Part shown: piece after piece, positions 45,901 through 58,766 of the stretch
Layout of the letters: each line of letters opens with the position of its first letter
How positions within the stretch are numbered: position 1 is the first letter of the stretch
NCBI GenBank assembly: GCA_010093515.1
Contig: MU001675.1
Coordinates: 250,275-314,274, forward strand
Source: Lineolata rhizophorae
Taxonomy: Eukaryota; Ascomycota; Dothideomycetes; Lineolatales; Lineolataceae
Length of the DNA: 64,000 bases
Direction: 5' to 3'
Notes under the pieces: model-generated
Databases searched by the model: none
What the model saw: only the letters and a program-made list of their open reading frames with translations
Told to the model about the DNA's origin: nothing
Made by a program: the position numbers and the translations under genes

Positions 45901-46439
45901 TTGAATGTGGGAGCTGTTGGTCGACCTGTTAGAAATCTGACCGCGGCCAAAGGCCATGGATTGAATATGTATCGACCTGATTCTTAAAGCACAAAGCAAC
46001 AGGTAGGTCCGCGTACCTGGTTGATGATCTCCTTCAAAATTTCGACTGGCAGATCGAGCAGCCTCAGTGGGCCTTTCTTCTCCTTCTTGTCCGTGACGGC
46101 GCTCCATTCCTTCTCCTTGCCCTTCAACAGTCGCGACAAGCTTGCATGAGCGCTTTTGCCCACGCCGTTAGTCATCTCCGTGGGCAGGTCTTGCGGCACA
46201 TCCGACTGCTCTTCCGAACCCTCCTCCACGCCGTTTGACGGACTTAAAGCGAAGTCGATCTCTTCTACATCATGGAAGTCCTCGCTCGTCAAGAAGTCGC
46301 CCTCATCCGGCTGCGGATCCTCCACTTCGGATCGTTCCAACTGCTCTTCCGTTTGGTCCAGCGCATCCTGCGTGACTGCACCCGCAGTTCCTTCGCCGCC
46401 GGATGGCAGCGCCGTCCTGGATGCCGCCGACGATGGCAT
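42917..46439 (-). CDS. Large F-box protein with His-rich and acidic tail
   Basis: 1143 aa from exons 46439-46017 and 45925-42917. An acidic N-terminus of about 120 residues is followed by an F-box split by the intron: LRLLDLPVEILKEIINQ, then VDQQLPHSNDLTSLARCHSV and LHSLTVPSIYARFDIVWPD. The central part has scattered LRR-like segments (LPALESISALDVDELPNLDE; LTSLTLLHCQNHEQLW; LPNLPHLRSLYVPHIADHAH), suggesting a leucine-rich substrate-binding arc. The last 200 residues hold several His clusters, Pro runs and a long Asp/Glu tract, then return to ordered sequence (LKLREILFYDDKVEVFKARH). As an F-box protein it probably docks substrates to an SCF ubiquitin ligase; the target is unknown. Confidence 0.8.
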
Positions 46440-47909
46440 CTTGCTTTGTATCGGACGCTGGTCTGCTTGTTTCCTATTCGCGTTCGCCGCGGCTCCCTCT
46501 CCAGCCGCAGGCTCGCCTGCCGCTAGCCCGTCGCGCGCTTCTCCGTTGCGCCAGCGTGCGCGCTATCAGACGGTCGAAAAAAAGCGCAGCGAAGAGGGCA
46601 GACGGTAAGAGGGAACGAAAATCTAAAGCGAGGCAACCAAAGTAGTCGCAATAAGTAGCGTAGCAGGCTAGCTAAGCGCAGGAGATGACGGCTTGACCGG
46701 CCAGCTAGCCTGTGAGCTATCCGTCAGGCTCGACGAAGAATGAAGACATGGAGATCATACCTGGTATGGAGCACTGGCAACGAGGACGAAGCGAGCTCTA
46801 GGGTTCGAAGGTTGAGGAGTATTCCGTAGAGTAGGAAGCTTGGCGAGCGAGATAGAATAAAGTTTGCTGGCGTGGCCCAACTGTGGGTCCGCTATCGCAA
46901 GGCGCCGGTGGTGGCCTGGTTGGTGGCCGGATTTGGGGCAAAAAGCGCAATGCGGTTTGAGCCTGCGATGCGTATGTATGCGCTGGCAGTCAGTTATTCC
47001 AGCGGCGCGCCAGGCGAGCGATAAGAAGTCGGCGCGCGCGCGCTGGCATTCGCAGAGCCTCCAGTCAGCGAGTGCGATGTGGGCGTGTGGGCGAGGTGTG
47101 AGTGGCCTCTTGAGCGATTGGGGAGAGTGCGTCTTGTTGGTGGTTGATTGGCGATTGGGGCTGTGGGGGGTGGTGCAGGCAAATACCGGGGTATTACTAC
47201 ACATTGAGGAGCGGACCCTCGGACGCGGCTGCCTGGGGAAACGGCAGGGAAGTAGGGTTATGTAATCCGGATGCGGAAAAATAACAGTCCCCAAACGCTG
47301 CAGTTTTGCCAAGCTCGGTAAGCGCCTTTTCACTCTTACGCCGCAAGGTTCGACCACAACCTTGCGGGCATTCCTTGCAATTTATTTCAAGAGTTAGTAC
47401 GCACTACGGACCATAAGCTCGCCACTCTGGAAGCCGAAATGCGGCTCCTAGCAAGTTAAAACGAATCTGCTGCGGATAGCGATTGGCCAAGGGGTGGTCC
47501 ATCGGTACCGACGACTAACTCTTTGCGGCTGAAAGCAAGTGTGCCTATACCCTTCCGCTCAAGTAAACGCCTAAGTTCTTTTTGGCTGCCGCTCGCCCGG
47601 GTTTCACCGGCTACTTGCTGAATTCGCAGATAATAAGATATTTGGTACATAGAATCATACACTACTTGAACATCATGAACAGAGCACCGCAAGCAACGAA
47701 CGCAGATATCCTCCCGCTCTCCGCACTAAAATCGCCTTCTAGGACGTCAACACAAGCAATACGCTGACACTGACACTCTGCCGCTCTTTCCATTAACCTC
47801 TCCGGCCTTAAGGTGTCGGCACCGGCTCCCTCCACTCCCATGCCCCCAAACGCCCAGAGCTAGACACCCTCAAAAACAAGGAAGACGTTCAAAAACTCAA
47901 GAGCAAGAG
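46440..47909. other. Intergenic region between F-box and smc6 genes
   Basis: About 1.5 kb. The frames at 46.75-47.36 kb are open on both strands over GC-rich sequence and show no family. The region next to 46440 is the F-box gene promoter; that next to 47910 is the smc6 3' flank. Confidence 0.55.
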
Positions 47910-50900
47910 CTAGGACCCAAACGGCAGCGTTGTCTGTCCCCTCTCTGGATCGCTCATCTTAATGATCTTGACGTCATTGCCAAAACTTTGGTTGCTCATG
48001 GACTGCGGCGTGATGAAGATGTACTGACGCGAAACGGAACGACGCGACGCTTGAATCTGCAAACGGGAATCAGTCAGTCACCAACCGTCCGAAAGCCAGA
48101 GATGGGGCCGGACGGAAGCGGGCACTCACAATCATCTTCATGCTAACGTCCCGATTGACGCTGTCCATGAACACGTCAAACTCATCCAGACATCTAATCG
48201 GGCTGCCCATAGCCTCCCAAAGCGCCAGCAACAGGCAAATGGTCGAGAAGCTCTTCTCCCCACCGCTCAGCGTCTTGGCCTCTCTGCCCCTATCGCTCTC
48301 CCTCGTAATGTCTGGCTCGATCTTCAACCGCAGCTCTTTCAAGCTATGCAGGATTTCGAGCTCGCCGCGGAACGTGCGCTCCGAGAGCAAATACTGAAAG
48401 AGAACCTTGGCGCGATTGGAAATGAAACGGCGAAACTTACGCCACCGGTCTTGCCTATCCTGTAACGACATCTTGTACCGCTGCGCTTGGGACACCGTGG
48501 ACTCGAGGTCGCGCTTCGCCTTGTCAAATACGCCCTTCATTTCAAGGGCGCAGGCGGCAAGCTCCTCGCGTGTACCGCCTAAGTTGGCGTGCGAGTTGCG
48601 CAGTTCGCCCTCCATTGTGATGTACATCTGATGCAGCTCTTCTGCAGACGGGCAATCTTCGGCGATTGGGACTCGGGGGCAAATATTCGACGCCTTCTGC
48701 TCGAAGTCCCTGACCACCTCGGCCTGCTGCTCGCAGATTCCCTGATGCTCGGCCAACTCCGTTTCGGCTGCCCGCAAGTCGTCGATGGCCTTGTTCTTCT
48801 CGCAGACGGCATCGACGCGCTTGCGCTCGAGGCGTTCGAGACGCTGTTCTGCCTTCGCGAGGCGCTGCTGCGCCTCTTCGACCTCGACCCTCGCAGCTTC
48901 GACCTGCTCCTCGAGCTGGCGCTTCGCCTCCCGCAACTCGTCCTTGGCTTGGATCATTTCCTGAAACTGGTTCTCGGCAATCCGCTTCGAATCTTTTGCC
49001 GTGTTGATCTGGTCTTGGAGCGTCTCGAGCATGCCGGCACGGGGTGCCGACGCGTCGAGCTCGTCGACGAGCCGATCAGCTTCCTCGGCCGCGCATTGGT
49101 GGTCTACTTCGACCTTCTTGAACCGGTGGATTTGGCCCTCGCGCTGCTGCACAGCCTGCTTTCTCGCTTCACCAAGCTCCTGCTCGCGAGTCTCCAACTC
49201 AACCATTTCGTGCATCAGCTGCGCCAGCACTTCTTCTTCCGCCTTGATGCGGTCCTGAATGTTGGTCTGCATGCGAGGATTTTTGCGCCAGGCCTCGATC
49301 GGAGACGTCGTCTCTTGGCCTGACGATGTGAAACCGATGCGGATGCCTTCGCTGCTACTACCATCTTGGAAGCAATAACACTGCCGGACATTAACAGGGC
49401 GTTGGCCGCGGGTCATGAAGTCCATGGCGTCAGAACGATTCTCAATGAGGACGGTTTGCTCGATGCCGTTAGCAATAACAAGCTGCTTGCGAACGAGCGG
49501 GTTGTCGATCCTGAGAGCACGGTCCCATGTCAATAAGTCAGCCGCAGGCTCGTTGGCGCTGGTATCAATGGGCCGTGGGTCGCTGATGAAAATAGGAGCC
49601 TCGCAATTTGTGCGGCGCATGAGTTCCGACAGCTTCGTTTGGTCTTCTTTGGACGTGACGAGGAAAGCGTTGAGGGCCGCACCGAACGACTTTTCGAGGA
49701 CAGAAGACCACCGTGGCTTTAATAGCGTAACATGACGGCCAATGGGCCCTACTGGCTTCTTGTAGAAGTGCTGTGCCTCGCGTTCAATGGCTGCCAATAG
49801 ATTTTGCATGTTAGCGAAGTATGCGCTATGCCAGTTATCTCTCCCTTGGCCAAGATTGCGGATCTGAGTCTTCTTCGCGTGGACTTTGTCACGCTGCTCG
49901 CGCACCTGCGGCTTAGACTGCCTCAAAGCCAAGTCGGCTTCGTTCACGGCTCTATCCAGGCGAGCGAAACTACGTTCGATGTCTTTCTTCTGGGCATCGA
50001 GCGCATCCCTGCGTTCTTTCGCTTCCTGTATCACAGCCATCATACGCGCATTCTCCGGGCCATTGGCAGACTCTTGTCGGTTGCGTTCAGCTTCGAATTC
50101 CCACTCGTACCCCTGGATCTCCCTAGTAGAAGCATTGATTTCATCACGAAGCTGTCGCTCATTCTGAAGAAGTTCGCGGCGTTGGACATGATTGTCGTTG
50201 AGGTCGTCCTGCGCTCGCCGAAGCGCAGCGCTCGGCTGAGCCAGTTGCTCTCGCAATTGTTCGACTATCTGGTTCGCCTGATCCGAATTTGTCTCGTTGC
50301 TCTCCAACTGTGTAGTTTTGGCATCGACCGTGTCTCTCAAACGCTCAACATTCGTCTCGTAGCCTGTTGTTTCGTTCTCTAGTTGCGCCAGTCGCGCCGC
50401 CTGCTCGCTGACCTGCTTCCATGCCATGCGATTGCAGACCTCGTTGATCTTGGCCCGGAGTCCCTCATGACGCAGCGCAATGTCTAACTTCCTCTGCGCT
50501 TCTCTAGCATTCTGCTCGTGGACCTTGATGTCCTCGCGCTGCCGGTCCGTCTTCATTTCGAGTGTCTCGAGGCGCTCAACTATAAGCCGGTAATCATTGT
50601 CGAGCTGTTGCAGGTTGGTCCCCTTGATGAAGAATTTGTATTTCTCGGCGGCAGAGGACGAGTGCAAGAACTGGCGCGCCATATCCTGGGTGAGCACGTT
50701 CATGGGATTCTCGAGCTGCAGTACAAAGTGGTCCAATATATCGTCAAGTTCTTGCTTCTTGTTGGAAACAATCTTGCCGGCGGCGTTTTTAACCTTAAAG
50801 CTCGAGGCACCGGACGTGGTGAAGTGGCGCTCAACGATGACGGCACGGCCATACTCGTCTGGTTTGTACGCTGCTGATCCTTCGTTCTTGATTTGAACCG

Positions 50901-51648
50901 ATAAGGTAGCAGAATCCTGTCCCTCCTTAATGAAACTCTTCAAGCTCTGCCCTCTATTTGTACTCGTCGCCTTCCCACCCAAACACAGGGTAAGTGCGGT
51001 TAACACTGCGCTCTTTCCGCTACCATTATGGCCAATGATAAAATTGATCAATGGGCCAAGCTTGACCTGGAGCTTCGCGTGGCACATGAAGTTATAACAC
51101 CGCACTTCCTCGATAATCCCCGCCTCTGCTGGGGTGTTCTGCCGGTCGCGCTCGCGCCGCAATTTCATCTCCAGAAAACGCTGCACCCGCTCTCTGTCCT
51201 CTTGTTCATACTGTAGGTCCTCGAAATTGGCGTCACGCAGTGTTTCGTAGTCTCGGATCAGGGCCTGAGTGCTAGGAACGGGATCTTGAACAGCAACGAC
51301 ATTAGGGGCGGCACCGTTCGTGACCGGGGGGCCAGTGACGGTACTAGTGTCATCGTCCTCGGTAGATTCGGACACAGAAACATCATCATTGGTGTCGTCC
51401 ACGACGGTTTCGGCGTCGCCGTCAGCGGTGGTAGCTCTTGAGAGACGGGCGCGTTTGCGCTAAGGGATAATGTTAGCTGTTCTCTCGTCCTAGACAAAAA
51501 CACGACCGCAACGCGCGACATCTCATCAACATACCGAGTCTCTTCTTGAGTCGTCTGCCACGGATTCATTGTCGTAGTCCTCAGGCACGCCGTACAACTC
51601 CTCATCCGTTGTGACGCGCGCGCGCTTCGACACGCGTGCGGGCGCCAT
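47910..51648 (-). CDS. smc6: SMC6, structural maintenance of chromosomes protein 6
   Basis: ATPase of the SMC5/6 complex, which acts with Nse subunits (including a SUMO ligase) in recombinational repair and replication-fork processing in the nucleus. 1196 aa from exons 51648-51535, 51459-48130 and 48056-47910. A disordered N-terminus with [10 protein letters not shown] and [10 protein letters not shown] (nuclear-localisation-like) precedes the ATPase head: [20 protein letters not shown], then the Walker A GHNGSGKS (about residue 180) and [20 protein letters not shown]. Long coiled coils flank a hinge (about [20 protein letters not shown] to [10 protein letters not shown]). The C-terminal head has the signature [20 protein letters not shown] and the Walker B region [11 protein letters not shown]. 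The final exon supplies [20 protein letters not shown]. Length and domain order are normal for the family. Confidence 0.95.
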
Positions 51649-52920
51649 GGCGAAGTCAGAGCACAAATGTTTCGCAGGAGGTGTTTCGAAATCAGTCGCG
51701 ACTGGTGTCGCAAACACAGACCGGTTTACCCGGGAAAAGCGAAATGTCCGTATAGTCGGCTGGGTGCTGCTAGAGCAAACGAGTCTGCCGACGAAAGAGC
51801 GCACAATGCCAGCAGACGCGCTCCCGGGATACACGCGCTCTCCGGCACTAAGTGGGGCCGGCCCTGCGCCTCGCTTCCATTTTTATCGCGCCCTTCGCCA
51901 GGGCATATCGCCCCAACCGAGCGTCGCGCTATCACATGATTCATGGTCATCAGGAACTGTTCGACATATGTAGTGCTGGGGCTTCAGGATTTATATGACA
52001 AGGGCATTTTATTTAGTATGCTTCGTGACTCGCTAATCACGTCCATATAGCGAGCCAGCCAAGCATTCATTTTGAATACGTTGTTCGTGGATATTTCCTT
52101 ATCCAAGGATCTACTCCCTATGCAAGAGCGGGTTCGAACAGGATCATCATCTTACGCTCTCAAGATTCACGAGGTAGCTTATGCCAGACTACTGTCTTGT
52201 AAACCATGTTGATTTAGGCGGCCTATATCGTAAAGGGCACGCTAATTACACTCCACTTCTTCTCGCCCAAAAAGTATGCTACCCAATTTCCCTTGAACAT
52301 GTCCAATATCTTCGTACACGGTTGTCATTATCATCACTTCCCCAAACTCAATCAAGGTCGGCACAGGAATGCTCCCTCCTCACTCCAGCTATTTCAAATT
52401 CAAAGCATTACTTCGTTTAGACCAAACGCCCACCTCTGAGTCCTGTCGCCACCTAAAGGCGCCACATAGCAAGCCCACCACACGTAGTAGTCCAAACCCT
52501 CCTGAGCCTTAAATCAAGCCAAGAACTTGACCTAACGCCCAGCGTACCATCCAAACGTGGAAGCCAAAGACCGCCTTCCGCCTTATGAGACGCCTCGGCC
52601 CCTATATGAATTGTCCCATTGCATCGTCCCACATGACAGCATGAGGCACACAAAATTGGCATTGAAAGCATCGAAAAGCAGAGATTACAAAAGGTAGAAA
52701 ACAAGGTTGTGAACTCTCCAGCCAGATGCCTGTCCTTCCCAAAATAAAAACAAAAGCGGCAATGAGTCGGCGTCCATAATACAAATTGACTTTCAACAAC
52801 CAGCGCATGATGGGTGTCACAATGGTCCTTAAGGTGTACTTTATACTGGCAAGTAAGGTAACAGTCAAAGGCAACAAGAGTGTCCAAAATCAGTTGTGGT
52901 ATTACGTGCGCAAGTCGGAC
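51649..52920. other. Intergenic: smc6 promoter and F-box 3' flank
   Basis: About 1.3 kb with no supported gene. The first 300 bp contain overlapping frames on both strands in GC-rich promoter sequence. From 52.0 to 52.9 kb the sequence is AT-richer with short frames only. Confidence 0.55.
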
Positions 52921-54424
52921 CTACAGCCATATTAGCCTCATCTCCCAAGATAGAAGCAGCATTACAGATATCATACGCATCCATGCGTAGGAAAGAGACA
53001 TGTCCACGTACGGCTGATATCCCATCATCTCCACCACAAAGTCTTTCACCTCCTCAGTCCCGCACCTCCTCCCCCGTTCCCTCAACACCGTTAGACACGC
53101 CGACTTCCACACGACGGCCAAATGCGGCACAGCCACATTGCCCTTGGCCAATTCCTCCACAACCTGCCTCGAGAACAGGCCCCTCGCATGATCGTCGCCC
53201 TGGCCCTCCAGGGCGTCGCCGTCCCGTCTGCTCTGTTCCTCCCACCCTCCCAAGCCCAGCCGCGCCCAGTTAGCCTCGTAGGCATCCGGCACCTCGGCCG
53301 ACTGCAGCCCGCGATTGAAATCGTAAATCGCGTCCCGCCTCTTCGCAGTGCTCTTCAGGCCCAAGACTTTGCCCAGCTGGCCCAGTCCTCCTAACACCAA
53401 CAGCCCGGCGATATGTTCCGGCGGCGTCTTGGTCAAAGCGCGCGGTCCGTGCAGCAGACGCTCGATCTTATCGTCCAAGGCTCGAGGCAGCAGCCAGGCG
53501 CGCGGGCGGGAGCGCCGCATGCTGAGCCGCTGGCCGAAGGCGCTGATAAGGAAGACGTACATGAGGTGCGCATGGAGCAGCTGGCGGGTGTCATACTGCT
53601 CCATGAGCGTGCACTCAATATCGTACATTGTATTTGCGGCCGTGTGCGGCGTGGCCGAGCGCGGGATCGGATGGCGCCCATCAGCGCCCATGACGCAGCG
53701 GACATAGGCGGTGCGGTACCGCTCGAAGTGTGTTGTGAGGAGGAAGATAAGCGGCACCATCTTAGTCTGCAAGTGGTCAAGCATCGATTGGAAACGCTTG
53801 CGGCTCGAGGGTGTACGCAAGCGGATAATCTTATGGGCGACGAATTCGGCGAGTTGATGGGAGAGTGTGGTGGAGATGACGATACGACGGTTCATGTCAA
53901 GGATGTAGGAGAGGTTCGCGGAGGATGGCATTGGCAAAAGGGCCAGTTGATAGGGCTCATAGGTGTACTTGGCATAGTAACAGGCGAGCGTGTGCCCGTT
54001 GTCCTTTACGAGGGCATTTGTGGCGCACGAGGCTAAGCGGAATTGTAGGAGGTCATGAAGCTCGAGGTGTCGGAGGATTTGGAACTGGAGCTCCGGCGGG
54101 AGCCCGAATATAGTATTTGCGCTCGCTCTGCGACGATTCAATAAGTATCCCATATCTTAGACGACTTCGGTACGCAGCGCATTCGGATAGATATAGGAAT
54201 TCATACTTCGTATCCTTCTTCGTCTTCCCGAATTTGTCCCTCGCCTTGTTAATGATTCGCATGGGAAGACGGGCCATATCCCGTGCCTTCTTCCTATGAG
54301 AACCATCTTTATCCGCAAGACTGTTGTCGTCGTCTTTGACAGAGGCTATCTTGCTAGTGAGGAGCCGCTCAACAAATACCGGCCGCACCGCGGCGGAGCT
54401 GCCCCGCGATGTCAACAGCGACAT
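52921..54424 (-). CDS. F-box protein
   Basis: 474 aa from exons 54424-54207 and 54127-52921. A basic N-terminal exon (KARDMARLPMRIINKARDKF) is joined to an F-box: ASANTIFGLPPELQFQILRH then LELHDLLQFRLASCATNALV. The intron (GTATGA..GCAG) was placed because it makes a continuous F-box entry and removes an ill-conserved stretch; a single-exon reading from 54153 is the alternative and would omit the first 73 residues. The rest, with segments such as LTTHFERYRTAYVRCVMGAD and MEQYDTRQLLHAHLMYVFLI, is helical and typical of fungal F-box proteins with no named C-terminal domain. It probably recruits a substrate to an SCF ligase; target unknown. Confidence 0.75.
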
Positions 54425-55596
54425 ACTCGCCGTCCGTCGCCTAGCAAGACGCTAGATATTGCACGGCTCGACTTATACGATTCCGTTTCTTTGGAATGCG
54501 CGTCTTAGGGGATAGCTAGGCTGGCAGCCTACCAGCGCTATACAATGCTGCGATACAGAGCAGCAATAACAGCGCAGTGCAAGCGAGGGGTTAAGAGGGA
54601 AAGACGTGCAAGAGATCGAAGGGTTAGAGTACGAAGGTATACTTGACACAACCCAGAGGCTGTCGGAAGAAGAGCCTCGTGATGGTCGAGAAGCGAGGGA
54701 CAGAAGAAGTAAAAGCTGAGAGAGCGAGAGTGGGTTAACGCAAAAGACGCAAATGGTTGCCAGGTGACGGGAACCTACCTCGCTGGCAGGGCAGCCCCTC
54801 CATTGCAGTTGCTTAAACAGTCCTAGCCTACTCGGCCCATGGTTCCTCCGCATTTCGCTTGACTGGTACAAATCTGGAATAGCGCGATAACCCGCCCGAA
54901 CCACTAATATGCGCCGAAAGCCCAGCCTCTACTCCGTACCAAAACCAATATACTCCGTACAGCTGTTCAAACTTAGACATCCCCATTAACCAAGGGTGAT
55001 AGTCGAAATATAAAGGTGGATTTGGAATTTACAAACACATCTTCATTGGCAATATAGCTGTAGTTGGTAGGAAGGAGCCTACTCGTGGCGCAATTAGGGA
55101 TGTGAAAAAGTACGTGGCTGCATCCAACAAACTTATTAGAAGATCAAAAATTATAGCCATACAATTAGACGTTACGTATTTTGTAGGGCAAAATTTCGGG
55201 AACAAAATACTATCTGGTATCAACGTTATTGGTAGCTTCATAGCTATGGTCAAGTTGGAAGGATGCTGAAGCGCCAAAGCTTGAGCGTCCGGGCACATAC
55301 CTAGCACACTTGACGCATACCGGAGTACGTTCTAGGTATTTGAGACCTATATTCCTGAAGCCCAAAACATAGCATCACCGCCCCAACAAAGCTAAGCATC
55401 AAACGCCTCTACACATCACAAATAATTTTCGTAAGCGAAGGGTGGCAGCAAGAGGCCCCAGCAGCAAAGGATCTTAACATTCCGTAAACTTGTTTAATCA
55501 TCATATTTACATATCTACGCTGCGAAGGGTATCCATCACCAAGACATCAACCCTAGAATCTCCCGCCCATACACGAAGCATATACAATTAGATCCC
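54425..55596. other. Intergenic region, 1.2 kb
   Basis: No gene supported. The 55.0-55.3 kb part is AT-rich. A minus-strand frame at 54.47-54.90 kb is low-complexity (Ser/Leu-rich) and was judged chance. Confidence 0.55.
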
Positions 55597-58291
55597 TTAC
55601 GTCTCTCTCCCATCCACCTCCTCCGCCTTCTTCACAACCTCCCACATCTCCGTCTCCCTCTTCTCCCTCCTCTCAGCCCACGCCCCATCCCATCTCCTCC
55701 TATCTGCCTCCACTACCTCCCTCCTCCACTCGCACAACCGCTTGTCCAACTCAACCGCCACTTCCTCCCCCTCATACCGCCTCACCCTATCCAGCACCCA
55801 CCTCACTCGCTCCGTACTTACCCTCTTTCCCTCGCCCAGCCGTCGCAACAGCCCCGCATACAGTAGCGCCCTGCTCCCATGGTGCCCCACCCACGTGCCC
55901 GTCATGTGCGCCTCGCGCACCAACCGCCAGACGTTGCGCATCGCCGCGCGGCTGGACGCGTCGGGCTGCTCAGCTAGGAGTCGTAGCGCCATGCGCATGT
56001 ATCGCGCACGGCGCTGCCAGAGCGCGGTGTCTCTAGCCCTGCGTTTCACGGCACGAGGCTCGTGGCTAAGCTGTTCAGGTGCGGGAGCAGAAGCGTTGCG
56101 GTCGAGGTATGGAACATCGAGGACGGGATCCGCGCGCTGGAAAAGACGAATGGCATCTTGGGCGGAGTGAGGCCCCGCGCGGATAAGTTCGAGGGGAAGG
56201 GACGGGACACGGCTGAGTGGGAGAGAGCCAGCAAGAAGAAAAAGGCGATGCGCTTGGTGTGGGTCTGTGTAGACCAGGCGCTGGATAGCGTGCGTGAGGA
56301 GACTCTCGGGATACGGGATGCGGCATCGTTTAAAGAGGACAAGGGCGGGAGCCAGGACCTGCGGGCCACGGAGTTCGAATAGGAGCTCGAGGAAGCGCTT
56401 CGAAAGACTGTAGTAGGCTGGCTTCGGAAGCTCGAGACGGCAAAGGGCGCGAATGACAATAAGGTAGTGGCGCAAGTAAGGGTCATCGTGGTCGATGCGA
56501 TGTTGTCGTGCTGTGTGCCGCAACAGCCACCTAATTTTGGTGATGTTCCGCAGTGCAATGGCATTCAGTTCGCTATAGCCGCCATGCGCCTTCGAAGCCT
56601 CCCGAATAGCCCAAGTGATTAGCATTTCGCGGAATGCGAGCTTCTGGTCCCGATGAAGACTTCCTAGGGCTACATCAGCAGGACTAATGTGTGATGGAAT
56701 ATTCCACACGAGTTCCTGTATACCCCGACGAGGCTCCAGACTTTGAAAATGAATGCTCTGTCGAACACAGCAAAACCAGTCCTTCAGAGCACTCTTATCA
56801 GCATCCTGAAGTCGGCCATAGGTTAACTTCGGCTTCGAAAATATTTCCTTGGTAGCCTTCCTCATCCAATCGAGGGCAAGGACTCGCGGCATTTGGTTAA
56901 TGCTTTCCGTCAAAGTTGTTGCGTCCAAAGTCAGCTCTGAATCATAGCTTCCAGGAACAGACCGTCGAAGTGGCATGTTCCGTGCCCAGAAATACCAAAG
57001 GTCCCATGGTTTACTAGTATGAGCCTGACGGCTATCTTCGCTTAGCAACTCGGCGTACGCCCGTAGTCGTCGAATGAGCCTACCGCCCTCAGGGTTGCCT
57101 TTCCCCAGGTGAGCGCCGCAGGCTAAGTGCTTCATCAAGATCGCGGCGCTGAGACGTGTTGCCGGCGCAGAGCTGACCTCCACATGGTCCAGCATCGTGG
57201 TGTATACCTTCGTTAACGCAGCACGTTGAGGCCCTTCGTCGGGATACGTCCGACGCGCCAAATGTGCCAGCTCCATAAGAGCCTCGCTCAGCTGATCAGG
57301 TGCTAGCGCTCCAGACTTGACCGTGCGCCCGAGCGCTCGCAGGAGCTGATTGAATTCCCCATTGTTAATCCCGGAGGAAATGCAATGTTTCATAAGAGCA
57401 AAATGATTCTCCACCTCGCAGTGTTGTAGGGCTGGTCTCGACAGGAGCTCTATCGCACGCGGAATCGGCGCTTGGCCCTTTGACAGGAGTTGGGTATATG
57501 ACCAGTGACTCGGGACCACCTTAAGGAGCCACTCATGTGCTTGTCGTTGTGAGACTCGGTGGTGTTTCTGGCTCCTCCTCAACATTATAAGCGGTTTGAG
57601 CGGACCATATCGTTCCCCATCCAGCGTCCAATCTACAGGATTAGGAGCCCACTCATTGGAATATGCTTCTTTAGTTGTTTCTTCCCCCGCAACTGTATTC
57701 TTCCTCTTCTGCTTCGTCGTCGACCTCTGAACGTCGTTTGCCGGGAGGTCAGTTGCAGGCCGCGTTTCAGCTTGACCAACCGCAGTCGTCGTTACCACGG
57801 CATCCGTCGTTTTTTCATCTTCCCACAAGTTCTCAAGCTCCTTCATCCCCTTTCTATTCTCGTTCTCGAGCGGCAGTAACAGCCCCGGCCACGCTGGCGG
57901 CGGCGGCCCAACTGCATCGCAATCAACTTCCATCGCCGTGCAAAAATAGCAATACCTGATCTGACTCACCCTCAAATTTCACTTCAGGCGGCATATACAC
58001 CTTCGCCTCATCCGGCTTTTTCACGCTCGGCCCAAACATCACGGCCAGCAGCCCCGGGGACGGCGCTGACGGCGACGGACCGACCGCGTATCGACCCGAA
58101 GCCGATGAGATCGCTCCCATGCGTCTCTTTGCAAGGCGCCGCCGCGCCTCGAATACGTCTGGTACATGGTAGTTGGAGCGCCGATGGATAACGGCTGTGG
58201 TTAGGGCGAGGTGGTTCGGCAACGCGGTCGCGGTCACTGGGCGGATGAGCAGCGAGGTGTAAGGGTGGCGGGCATGGCAGCCGGAAGGCAT
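55597..58291 (-). CDS. Probable mitochondrial helical-repeat protein
   Basis: 878 aa from exons 58291-57970 and 57911-55597, separated by a 58-bp intron that removes an alternative start. The N-terminus is rich in Arg, Ser and Ala with almost no acidic residues in the first 60 positions (ARRRLAKRRMGAISSASGRY), as expected of a mitochondrial presequence. The body is almost all alpha-helical, with repeated leucine/arginine-rich helices (RYMRMALRLLAEQPDASSRA; LLYAGLLRRLGEGKR) in the style of fungal pentatricopeptide-like organelle RNA factors, but no clear 35-residue repeat could be set out by eye. The C-terminus is strongly charged (RRWDGAWAERREKRETEMWE). No family named. Upstream, 58292-58766 is a short intergenic gap with nothing seen. 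Confidence 0.65.
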
Positions 58292-58766
58292 TGAAGCAGG
58301 CGCTGCACCTGCTCGGAGGGTAAAGTTAGGTCCCGAGGCGTTTCATTTATGTCAGGGCGCTCAATCGCTCGTGATGCTATTTGGTGACATACACTCTCTA
58401 CTACGTATGTACCGGGCCAGTCAGAGGTCAGTCGGAGAAATATTGCACCGAAGCACCACCACCGCACGGACTTCAGGCTAGCTCGTCCGAAGGTTGGCTC
58501 GCCTATTACTTAAGCGAGACCAACCTTTTCCCTCTTCGGCTAGCGTTTTGTCTGACTTTCAGTATCACTCAACCGCACTCTTTATTCTCCTATATCATCA
58601 CCACATAGTGCAGTAGAGTTTTGTAGAGAGCATTTGTTTGGTTTCGTACTACTTGAACATCATCTTCCTCTGCTTAACCTGTAACTCTGTAACCCTCGTC
58701 CATCACATCTGTATATGTTCTGAACGGTGACTTATGACCTCCTCTCTGGAGCGGAGAAACTCCAGT

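Noticed and set aside
48589-49323. 244-codon plus-strand frame inside smc6
   Set aside because: Antisense to the SMC coiled coil; long leucine-rich antisense frames are common opposite Glu/Lys-rich coiled coils.
52100-52180. Possible tRNA suggested by GGGTTCGAAC
   Set aside because: The flanks cannot form a cloverleaf and no A-box is at the right distance.
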